DNA from: Mesodorylaimus sp. YZB2_4
Lineage: Eukaryota; Nematoda; Enoplea; Dorylaimida; Dorylaimidae
Assembly (NCBI GenBank): GCA_030248295.1
Contig: JASANH010000938.1
Location: 2,356,001-2,420,000, forward strand
Reading direction: 5' to 3'
DNA: 64,000 bases
A program made the translations under genes and the position numbers. The notes beneath the pieces are model-generated. The model was given only the letters and a program-made list of their open reading frames with translations, was not told where the DNA came from and made no database searches. Shown piece after piece: positions 49,092 to 59,700 of the stretch (the stretch's first letter is position 1; every line of letters starts with the position of its first letter).

Positions 49092-50346
49092 TCAACCGGC
49101 GGTGAGCCCCTTCTCATCGTTAGCGATCGTCTCCTGAATCCAGTCCATGTATTTTCTCACATCAGCGAATATTCCAGGCGTGGTTCCTGTTTCTTCCGTC
49201 GATTTGCAGCTGGGCCCATGCGAGACGACGCCCACGACTTGCATTCTTCCGTTCTTCTTAGGCTGCATAAGCGGACCACCACTGTCGTTCTGAAGCGTTA
49301 GGATGCTGACAGGGGGACACAGTAGTCGGTTAGCATTCAGCATATCACCTCGCACACGTCCGATGGTCTCGACTTGGTGCATATGTTGTTCTTGGGACAC
49401 GGTCCAGTGTACAAGTCCACTACAGCCTCATACAGGTCAGCCACACTAGAAACGGTGTCGGAGCCGTCTGGAATAAGAATGCGGTGGGTGAAGAGGAGGA
49501 GGAGTATGACCCTAAATGACCGATACTTACTGTTACCCCACCCAGCCACTGTGAAATTTTTATGCAAAGCTATGTTCTTCTTTTGTGGCAAGCAGATGGT
49601 GCGGGCGGTTTTGTACAGAAACATGCTGTCTGGGACTGGGCTGTCCAGACGGACCAGCGCGACGTCATCTGAGTGTTTCTGGATATCGAACTTGGGATGC
49701 ATGTGGATCTTGGTAGCGCCGAATATTTGCTGGCGGCCTTTGATCGGCCTTTGATTCAGGTTAAGGAAACCTATGTAGAATTGGTAGTCGGAGGGTTTCG
49801 GACTGAAAGGAAGCTTGTGTAGCGTTACATGATTTACCGGCCCGCAAGTGTTCGACTCGCGGGCCGGTAAATCGTTTCGTGTAAAATGTGTCCCTTCACC
49901 CTCGAGTGCGCAAAAGTGCTTGGAGATGTGGTAAAACATGAACATGAACTGCAGGAAGTGGGGTGCCTTCCGGCCATAGGCAAGCTCACCCCTACTACCG
50001 TGGCAGTGCATGACACTCACCCTCTCCGCCTTCGCGTGAAGAAACAATGCGCAGCCGAAAGTACGTGCTGCTTCGTTATCAGTGACCCACCGCCCATCAC
50101 TGAAACTCGGGGCGGTTAAACAGAGAACATCAGTGCAGGCCTCTGGCTCCTACCGCCAACTCCCTTCTTCTGAATAGCGACCATCCACGGGTATCGCTTG
50201 GTGATGACTGCAGTTCCCATCCGTACTCTGGTCTCGAATGTGTCCTCTTCATCCTCTTCATCCTCTATCGGTTCGTCTGAGTTGTCTTCACTTTCTAATC
50301 TGACCAGCTCGGTCACTTCCCCGCACGTCTCTAATTGAGGACTCAT
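49092..50346 (-). CDS. Trypsin-like (S1) serine protease with altered active-site surroundings
   Basis: Five exons join in phase (50346-50154, 50099-50021, 49802-49531, 49467-49349, 49289-49092), giving at least 286 residues. A signal-like segment (LHLIFWLT) lies just upstream of the Met at 50346, so the true start is probably on an exon above. An acidic pro-region contains one Cys and is followed by TR/VRMG, the likely activation site, and RYPWMVAI. The triad is complete: SAAHC (His57), DDVALVRLD (Asp102), NDSGGP (Ser195). Asp189 in PSDVCENDSGG predicts cleavage after Arg/Lys. Oddities: Gly193 is Asn, the usual CGGSL reads GGGSL so Cys42 is missing although Cys58 remains, and SWG reads SHG. 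One intron is largely a SINE copy. It is probably a secreted enzyme. Confidence 0.85.
49831..49949 (+). mobile_element. SINE family A copy with a fold-back 5' end
   Basis: From 49844 the copy matches the SINE at 4851-5022 from the B-box onward: GTGTTCGACTCGCGGGCCGG, TAAATC, GTGTCCCTTCACCCTCGAGT, ending AACATGAACATGAAC. Instead of the A-box half, it starts with an inverted copy of its own sequence: GATTTACCGGCCCGC (49831-49845) pairs perfectly with GCGGGCCGGTAAATC (49859-49873) around a 13-base loop. It lies inside the protease intron 49803-50020, antisense to the gene. Confidence 0.85.
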
Positions 50347-50399
50347 AGTCAGCCAAAAGATCAGATGCAGACAAGGATAACCAGACCTGGCAACTCACA

Positions 50400-51023
50400 C
50401 ACTCACGGGGTCCCCCTCATTGTATCACACTCCCACAACCTACTTTTCTCATTATAACCAGCCACAATTCTGGGGAGCAGAAGTAGAAACAGACAAGCTT
50501 CCTTGAACGTAATCACGATCAGACGGGGCATCCTCCTTTTCACGACACATTCGAAATACACAGCAACACAGTAAGATTTAGTTCGTGTCTAGCCACGATC
50601 CCAATAAACATGCGACTGCATTCATTTCACACATGGCAGTCCGGCGAAAAAATGCATAAAGCAGGTTTGATGGAAGGAAGCCCGAGTACGTGCAGAGATC
50701 ATTCTTCCTTTAATCACACACATTTGTAGTAAATATCGAACAAAATAAAAAACACATACAAAACATGAGCACATAAGTCATGGTTTTCGTCACAACACCC
50801 AAAACTCCACTCAAAATGCGAAACAATGCAAAAAGTCCAGCACATCAGCTTGTTAGTAATACAAGAGGCAGACGAAATCACCAAGCGCCAGAACACAGAT
50901 GCCCCTCACTCTTCGCTCTCACCATCCTTCAAGTTCACATTCACCTCCACGACCACGCCCGACTGGTTGTCCGACGATCCGTCCTTTGGAGACCCCGATG
51001 TCCTAAAATACAATGCTAGCTGA
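50400..51023. other. Region between the protease 5' part and the coiled-coil gene
   Basis: It should hold an upstream protease exon and the 3' UTR of the coiled-coil gene, whose end is at 51024. A candidate signal-peptide exon near 50460-50532 (MPRLIVITFKEACLFLLLL) does not splice in phase to 50346, so I do not assign it. Confidence 0.4.
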
Positions 51024-53350
51024 TCAGGAGTCAAGCGAGAATGAATTTCGGAAACCGCACTCTTCATCCGACTTCTTGCTCGGGCAAGGAGATGGCGGGG
51101 GTTTATAAGGCGACACGCTGGCACTCGGGCTTTGACACTGCTTCAGTTCCTCCAGTTCGTCCTCGTGCTGTTTGATTTGCTTGCACAGGTCGTCCATTTC
51201 GCCCTTCAGCGCCTCGTTCTGGTTGCGCAGTCGCTCCGCTTCCGGACCCGAGTCGCCTTTGCCCTGGCATTTGCGACACGGCTCGCCGCCCGGTTGCTGA
51301 TCCTGAAAAAACACGACTCGATTCTTCGCTCGAACTTTGCCCCGACCGCATCTTACCCTGGGCCTCGGCTGCCAACGCAGACGCTCGTTCTCCTTCTCCA
51401 GACGCTTCACCTCGTCGGCAAGTTTAGCGTGGCGATCTCGCAAATCGTTCAGCATCTGCTCCCGCATTTGCACCATTCGATCGCCAGCATTGGCCCGCTC
51501 AGCCAGCTGCGCGTTCTCGTTCTTCAAGCCGAGAATCTCTTCTTGCTTCTTCAGATGGTCCTCGTTCTCGGCGTTCAGCTGCTCTTCCATTTCGTGCTCG
51601 TTCGTCGTCAGATCGTCCAGTTTCTTCTTCGTGGCTTGACACTGAAATTAGTCGAGTAGAATAATTAAGAGAGCCCGATCGAAATCGAGAATCGTGCCTC
51701 GTCGGCCGCAGCGGCGCGTTTCATCTTGGCCTCGTTTAGACGATCGCGAGCCGCTTTTAGACGATTTCGCAACTCCTCCTCCTCGCAGTCCAATTCTTTG
51801 GCTCGTTCTTCGTCCAACTGGCCGCCGTCGCCGCACCGTTCCACCAACTTCTTCAGCTCGGCGATCAGACGTTCGATTTTCTCGGCAAGCTCAGAGTTGG
51901 CCTGTTTGCCCGCCGAGCATTCCTTCTTTAGTTGCTCCAGCAGATCGTTCAGGTCGTCCGTCAGGCCTTTCAGCAGTTTCGCCTGAAAAAGGGCGTTCGG
52001 ACCCGCGGATAAGAAAAACCGACTTGTCTCACCGTTTGCTCGGATCGCGCACGCTCGTCGTCGTAGAACTCTTTCAACTGGCACAATTGGCGCTCGTACA
52101 TGGCGCGTCGTTCCTCGTTCGACTTTTTGGCGGCGTCGTATTTGCACCTGAAATACAAAAGTCGGCTGAGCCCGCTTTTCAGTCTCATACAGAACTCTCA
52201 CTTTTCGTCGCGCAGACGGCCCTCGGCGGCCTGGATCTTGCCGTTCAGGTCGGCGATGTCGGCCATGAGCGACTTGATCTTGTCGTTCATCTCCTTGGCT
52301 TCATCGTCCGCCTTCTTCTGATCAGCCTCGACTTCCTTCAGCCGCTGGTTGATGGCCTGCAGTTCGCCAACCAGCGCGTCGATGGTCTCGAGGAGCCACT
52401 TTAGCGCCTCGTCGAACTGTTCTTGCGCGTCGCATTCCTTTTTGTAGACGGGACGGGGCCCGATGCCCTTTACGCCCAGATCGCGTACGGCCTGATCGAT
52501 TTCGGCGCACTTGTCGAACAGCTGGCGGAGCACTTTGTGCACGTCCTCGTACTCGATCTTGAGTTCTTTGAGCACGGCCGAGCACAAGGCGCGTTGCTGA
52601 AACGAGAAAATTCAATCTCGCTCGGAATCGTAAATTCGTTGCCCTCAGACCTTTTCGAGTTCCGCTTTCTCGGCGCGTTCTTTTTCGATCAAACGAAGCA
52701 GCTCGTTCATCATTTCGCACAAGGACTTGGCGTCCTGGTCGCCCAAGATCTCCTTGAACGCGGCCTCGGCGTCGTTGATCGTCTTTTTCAGGGCATCGCG
52801 TCGTTCGCGCAACTTTTCCTTCTCTTTGCCCAAAGCGTCGAGATCTTTCTTGGCCGCGTCGTTTTCCTTCTTCAGCTGAAACGAGAGGGGACATTGGCCA
52901 TGGCACGGCAGAGGTGATGGAAAGGGACCTACGTCGTCCAGGCGCTGCAGCAACTTGCAGACGGCGCTCTGCAGCTTCCTGGCTTGGCCCAACTCATCGC
53001 CGCCGTCCTTGGTTGGGGACACTCCATCGGCCGGCAACTGCTTCAAGATTTGAGCAATGCGACGGTGTGCGTCCTCGAGTGCAGCCTTGGCCTTGGCCGC
53101 CTCGTCTTTTTTGTTCTGATCGTCTTTCTTCAGGTCGTCGATCTGCTTGCTCAAGTCACGCAGAAAAGCGAGCAAACGGTCAAACAGCAACGCCGCGCTC
53201 TGGAAAAGTATTTTGTGGCTGATGATAAAACTACATGAGGGCGAGGGCTAAGAATATTCTCACCTTCACATCGCCACCTGCTTGGCCCACCTCCTGAGTG
53301 ATGGCTGTGTTGATCTGCTCAGCTTGCTCGATTATCTTGGCCGTGTCCAT
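51024..53350 (-). CDS. Long coiled-coil protein of unknown family
   Basis: Nine or so minus-strand exons start at 53350 (MDTAKIIEQAEQINTAIT) and end at 51024 (FRNSFSLDSstop), giving roughly 650 residues. Nearly the whole protein is charged heptad-type sequence rich in Lys, Glu, Asp, Leu and Ala, for example DALGKEKEKLRERRDALKK, EAKEMNDKIKSLMADIADL and LADEVKRLEKENERLR. Exon joins keep the heptad character. Near the C-terminus there is one CRKCQGKG motif, then a Pro/Ser stretch (SPYKPPPSPCPSKKSDE). No signal peptide or membrane helix is seen, so the product is a cytoplasmic rod or filament component, perhaps cytoskeletal or centrosomal. I do not recognise an orthologue. The opposite-strand open frames over this region are shadows. 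GC content is higher than in neighbouring genes. Confidence 0.82.
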
Positions 53351-56300
53351 TGCAGAATGAACTCGAATTTCCTGGCTAGTAAGTTTAGACTTGGTATTTG
53401 ATTCGCGAATACCAGAGCAACCGCTCGTCGACGTGTATAACTGAAAAACTGATATGGAATCCGCATCAAACCCAACTTCTGTTGCAACTGTAAAGTGTGG
53501 TGTAAAGTCACCTGTTGTTTTACTTTTAAATTTGGCGCGTTCTGATTTGCAGGATCTGTTTGTAAATGTTGCTTACCTATTTCTGCTCCTGGCGTCGTAA
53601 AATGGCGCGTAGTGCATTGCATTGTGCAGTTGAGCAATGTAAATGCTTCTGGCCAATTTTGGTTCTTTAGTTAGAATCGATTTTGAGCCGGTTTGAGTAG
53701 ATAGATCTTTCTCTCGTTTTAGCTAGCAGCGTGTTGAAGTTATATACGATTTATTGTATTTCTCATTGTCTCGGGGGGAATGCTTCGCCGTAAGGTTGAA
53801 ATCATTGTTGGGTAGGTTGGTGGTGTTGCGCCTACTGTACCACATAATGGGGTGTACACCGACGATTGAGACCTATAGAGTCTTCCTTGTTTCATATCTA
53901 ATCCTTTCCGCCATTGGGTTTTTGGATTTTTTGCGGGGTTTATATGTGCTTTAACTCATCACCATCATCGGAGGGAGAGTAGTTGTTTTTTGATAAAGCA
54001 TTTCCTTTTTTGGACCTGTGTCATCGATTTTATGGCAGTTCTTGCTTTGATAGCGCCCACGGCCGTTAATTGACGTGCGGAATATGCGGAGTATTGTGCA
54101 TATTAGAACTGATTGGTTTTTATGTTCAGCAGTTACTGTACAGAAGCATGCGGCCTTTAGATTTCGAAGACAGGTCTCTTATGGACGCAATAAGGTGGGC
54201 TAGACGTTCGTATCTTTTTGTTTCAATTCCTCTTCTCTTGGGTACCATTCTTTTCGGCGAGCCATGGGTCGATGCTTGGCTTTGCTGGCTTACACTTGGT
54301 TAGGGGCTTTTACAATCGCGGCCTGGCTTCACTGCCATGTTATTATAAATGACTAATAGCAGCAATGTATATCGGGGCCGAGATGGCCTACTGCCATAAC
54401 GTCCGTTGTTGGAATACGAAAGGCAGATTGAGAGCGGGATTAGCATCAGTTTTCTGGTCAATCCGCATGCTACCTCCTCCCGCGTTGGCTTGGGTGTCTC
54501 GTTTTTTTCTCAGCTGCTCTCCCGTCGAACCGATGGGCGCTGTGTGAGAATGCGTCGCTCGAGGTTTAGGATCTGCTTATGCCGTTTTCCGCATTTCCGA
54601 CCATGTATGGTCCTATGTAGTTTAAGTTTGGGTTTGCGGGTGAGGTCCTGAACAGAAACCGTAGGGAATCCGCGTTTGTTGACATTCCATCGTAGATTGC
54701 TCAGGTGGGTGAAACTGTTTTTTGTGCGGGACATGCATATACTGTACATACTAGTAGTTTTATTTGCGTATTGCTGGTGAGGGGGCAGTAGGTGGCTAAA
54801 AATAGACTAGGATGTCCGCTGTTGCTCTCACTCCTTGGCGTATAGAAGTGTACTTGGCAGTGGTCGTCGTCCACAGACTGCCGCCATCGTCCGTGGACGG
54901 ATAAGCGACCTTGGCGATTCGGTCTTTGTGATGGTAAATGGCCGAGTCGGACTGGAATAACGAGGGCGAGATGGGGTGTCGCGGGCGGCGGGGGATCCAT
55001 TCGACCGCCTCATCGTATCTGCATCGAATGCATCTGAACACGGGCGACTGCGTTTTTGATTGGCACAAGCTTTGATGCCGCAGATAACGCGATGCGTTCT
55101 TCGTCGCGCGTTTGACCTTCGTTCTATGAGCAGAGTGACCGCTGTGCCTCCAGGGTCGACTCCAAGTGCAGTTCGTGGTATGCCCGCGTGGAATCTGGTC
55201 CAGTTGTTTCCACCATGTACAGTTGACCAGTGGTGCTTCACCGAGAATTTATTGGACATATGGTCGACTCATTGGTGCTTAGCTCCTCCGAGCTAGCCAT
55301 TTGACCGCGACGATGCCCGGGGCACAGTTTTGGTTTATTAGCGCAAGAAACTGGTGCCCACCGCTTGGAGCTAGGCTGGGTGCGGTGAAGACGGTGGGTG
55401 GGTACTGGGCGTTACCGAGTCGAGTACCTAGTTAGCTCGTAGTGCAGCTTCATCGAACATGTTCCCGTGGTTGCTTGTGTTTACTCAGCTTCGGTGGACG
55501 TGGTAGTGCGACGGAAAAAACAACCACATGTTGCACACCCGGTACACGTGTTCGGATATCAAGCATTCGTTATTGCGGCTTTTTCAGTTATTGCCGTGCG
55601 AATTTCATTTGACACCTGTCCAAATTGGTTCTGAAGTTTCGTACGCGCATCCGCGTTTAATGTTTGCTACTTTTTAAAATAGGTTGGTGCCATTTTCTCG
55701 GACGGTGTCGTATTCACTTGATGGACTAGAAATCCCGTTTTTATGTCGTGAATGCAGAGAATAAAGTCGAATGGTTTGGGGATGTACATTTTGTGCAGTT
55801 CAATGAGCTTATTGGCGGCGGTGCGTGGTTTGGTTGGCATAGAGATGATAATGACGTTTATTCGTCGGCTGTTAGCTTTCATTTACGACCGTTCGCGATG
55901 CGGGTTATTGGTGTGTGCAAATGGATGCTGGACACGGATGGTGACTGGCTCGCTTTTAGATTGGCTGATTTCCTCTGCGATTTCACCGTGAGCGAGTTTT
56001 AAAAGTCGTAAAATGTTGGAACTTTGGTTCTTCAACTTGTGCTTTTCCCACGCGATATTGTCTGGTGTTGCAGATTTTGGGAGCGGTAGCAGCGGGGGCT
56101 TCGCCTTTGACCAATGCGAAATGAAGAGTGTAAATTTTTACGATCTCCAACGGCGGCGGATCCTTTGTTGCTGGTTTTTTCATGTCCTGTATTTCTTCAA
56201 GACCACCATTGGCTCCTAGTTTTTATTGCATGTTGGTTTACGATTTGAAGTTTCGATCGTAAAACGTATCTCGCGAATCTCGTAAGACGTGCGGGGTAGG

Positions 56301-56788
56301 GAAGTATTGAATATGGTTTACATTTTTCGACTACCTATGTAGTCTGGTCGATGGAAAAGGGGGGAATCGGTTTGTTCGATGAGCCGAGCTGTGAAGTGGC
56401 GGGTTTCACTACGGTCGTAAGAAAGATTTTTGAACTTGGCCGCCTCCCTACTCGAAAAGTGGCGCGCGTCCTGATGATAAATGAGCGGCGCGCGACACAA
56501 CCAATCTTTGCTTTATTTTTAAAACTTTACAGGCAGGCGCTGGTATTGGATTGGCGTGTCGGGTCGTTTGTTGTTGTCAACGGCGACGTCGACGCGAACG
56601 GCTATTTCAATGGTATAATCGTATGCGTTATCGGACGAGCTGCTGCTTTGATTACGTTTGCCGACTGCCAGCTTGAAGATGCTATCGCCCCACGCATAGC
56701 CTAGTAGTAGGCACTGGCGGGCGAGTGAGTTATAGGAAGTGTGAGTGCGGTCAACCAAGAGAGCTATTCGTTTCGAAGCGAGCGAAGG
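53351..56788. other. 3.4 kb region between divergent coiled-coil genes
   Basis: It lies upstream of both the gene at 51024-53350 and the gene at 56789-61824, so it should contain both promoters and possibly untranslated exons. Scattered open frames (for example 54796-55259, 55748-56002, 56351-56704) have no domain, repeat or splice partner that I can support. No SINE was recognised. Confidence 0.5.
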
Positions 56789-59700
56789 ATGGGTCAAGGA
56801 GCATCGGCTGCTGGTCCTTCGGAATTACGCCATAATGGTTCCACAAAGGTAAGTCAAATATTTTTGTGGTTCTCATTTCGGCTGGGTCCTCGGGCTGAGC
56901 ACAGTACACGAGGCGGATACGAAAGCGGCAGATGGTACGCTTTTCATTCGTCTGTGACCTTGGGTGTTGGGTAGAACAATGGAACGTACGTTCGGGCGAG
57001 GTGCAGTCCGCGTATAAGGGTGGTTTGTCGGAACGGACACCGTGGCGTGGCCATAGCACTGCCCTATGGTGGGAGGGAGGTAGTAGAATAAGGAAAGCTC
57101 CTGGCAGACGGCAGAAAGGAAACAGCCCCGCTGCGGCTCAAGAAATTTGAATTTGAAAGCTGTCATTTTATAATGCGTGATTTTGGATTTGCCTGGTTTC
57201 AGCAACGAAATGCCAAACATCGGCGTTCCACCAGGAGTTTACCCGATGCAGCGTTAATTCGTACAACGCCTGCTAATCATCTGAATGGTCGTTTGAATAA
57301 TCCCATCGATTCGACAAATGTGCCCAATTCGATCAGTTCTGCATCGATGACTTGTCAGTCTCGAAGGGTTGGTGTAACGAGTAACGCTGGCTCGGAGTCT
57401 GGTCGTGCAATTACAACGCTGGGCGCAAATTCAACGGTTTCGTGCGTGCCTGCGATGGGCGAACAAAATGGACGTGATCAAGAGTCGATGATGAGAAAAT
57501 ATATGCATCGTGACGCGGCCCCCTACTACGTGTCCACAAAAGCAAAGACATCGTTTGGTCCGCGTTCATTGGATATTAATCTCAGCCGACCTTGGTACAT
57601 GAAGTCAAACTCTCAGGCCAGGTGAGAACAGTGTTTCGGAGATGTGACCTGTCTTTTTTATTGAATCTGCCTTTTCTTCGCAGGTATGAAGAAGAGGCGG
57701 CGAGAAGTAGCAATTGGTCCGATGTGGCCTCGGATATGTTCCGCATTTCTAAGCATCACGAGGATGCTGCTGCCGATCATTCGATCAGTGATGTTCACTC
57801 GGATTTCGTCTCGCCCAATGACCGGCACGCTCGTCGTCAAAACCGAGCTTCGTCGCGACGATGTCAGCAGAAGAAATCCCGACGATCTGACAAACACGAT
57901 CAAGATCAGGAATGGATGGGAAGCCAAAGGAGAAAACAAAGGCACGAAAATGGAGAGCCCGATGGCGAACCAGTCACTACACGAATTCATTATCGCGATT
58001 GTAATGGACTTATTATGACGCCTGTACCCGAGAATCCGTATAAGGAACATCAAGAATATCGAAAGCAAAAGGAAGAAGATGAGAAAATGGAACGCCGACG
58101 CGAAAATGGTTCAATTTCCACAAAACGGTCAAAATCAGTTCACGACTGCGCGGCGACGAAAAGAGGACAGTTGCAACCGCCCTCGCATCCTCCTCCGAGA
58201 CCACCCAAAGGAAAGATGCATTATTATGCTAGGTTGGAGAATGATTCGAATCGAACTAATGGCGTGCGAACAAACGGCTCCCTCGTTGAACAGTGGATCG
58301 ATTTTCCAAATCCGCAAAATAAATCCATTGTGTTCAGTGAGTCTCCGATTGGATTGGAGGACTCGCCAAATAGATCGGCGTCTGTGGAGACGCCAACACC
58401 ACGATCTCCAGGAAGTAGCGAATGCGACAAATTAGTTATACAAGTATGTAATTGGATAATTTCTGGGTTCAGCCGATGTGAGGGGTTTCAGCTGGTGTAG
58501 CTTAGGTTTCCTAAAAATGGCCTAATCTGATGAGTGTTTATTTTTCTTCTTCAGAGCTTACGTGCCGAACTGAGCGCTGAGCGGTCACTGCGTGTCGACG
58601 CTGAACGAAGATACAAGAACGTTGATAAAGAGGCCGAGGCGAATCGGCAACGCACTCGGCAGTTGGAGAGCGACGTGCAAAAGTTGACGGAGGCAATGAA
58701 CGAAATGAATCGTCAGCGAGAAGACGAAGCGGCTGCATCGAAGAAGAAATTGGACGAACTAGCGGAGAAATGTCGACAGATGGGCGAGGATTTGAGGAGG
58801 TCGGTGGAGGAGAAACGTCAGGTCGAACTGCGATCCAGTCAAGAAAGATCAAACTACGAGGACTACATGGACAATGTGGCGAATCAAGTCGGTCAGGCGT
58901 TAGCTAGACAGGAGGTGCGTATGTGTTGATGTATAACTGATGTCCCAGGCAAGTGACTGCAGCAGTCAGTTACCAGAATCTCGAAGCGCGCGTTTGTCGT
59001 TGAAAATTTTTATATCAAACAACTTTTTCTTTTGCAGACTATGAAAACGGAATGCGCGCGATTGCAAAAACGGGTATTGGAAGTCGAATGGGAGAACAAA
59101 GTTTTAAAAGCTCAGTTGCGTTTGACCCCAATGTGGGGCAATGGTTCGAATGGGATGGTATCGGCCAGTGGTAATTACTATTCAACCATTCCTTCGTCGG
59201 CTGAAAGCACAGCAGCGTCGTCAATAATTACGGGCAAGAGCGATTTCACTCGATTCGCACACCAAAACCCAGCTGATCATCAGAACAATAACGGAAGCCA
59301 TCCGTCTGGAGTGATCTATCGGAGGAAATCATTTCGTGAAAAAGTAAGCACACTGTCTGTGACCCCTTTGGTCTTGTCGATAGTTGCATAATGAACACGA
59401 GTATAAATCAAATTGCCTTGGTTCTGTTCTAGATGGCTGGTTTACATCGGTATCGTCAGAGTATGGGAAGCGACCCAACATTGGACCAAAGAGGTGGTGC
59501 TGGAAATGTAGTCGATACTATCCCAGTCTTGTCAATCGAAAGCTTGGCTTCGTTCAATGAAGAGAACGAACAGTTTGTTTATGTGAGTAGCCTTATCTTA
59601 CTTGTGGTTCGCTGGCTTATCGAAGGCTTTCATTTCAGGAGGATCCCGTATCTTGTGGCCAGGTGCCAACTTCTGATGGCTCTCGGTCGTATCAAAAAGG

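Noticed and set aside
49290-49348. Reading the protease exon through this segment (LLCPPVSILTLQNDSGGP)
   Set aside because: It has a donor, a CTAAC branch-like word and a TTCAG acceptor. Removing it joins SDVCE to NDSGGP and restores Asp189 and Cys191.
51132-52917. Long plus-strand open frames over the coiled-coil gene
   Set aside because: They are Leu/Phe-rich antisense shadows of Lys/Glu codons, and the minus strand has consistent splicing and heptads.
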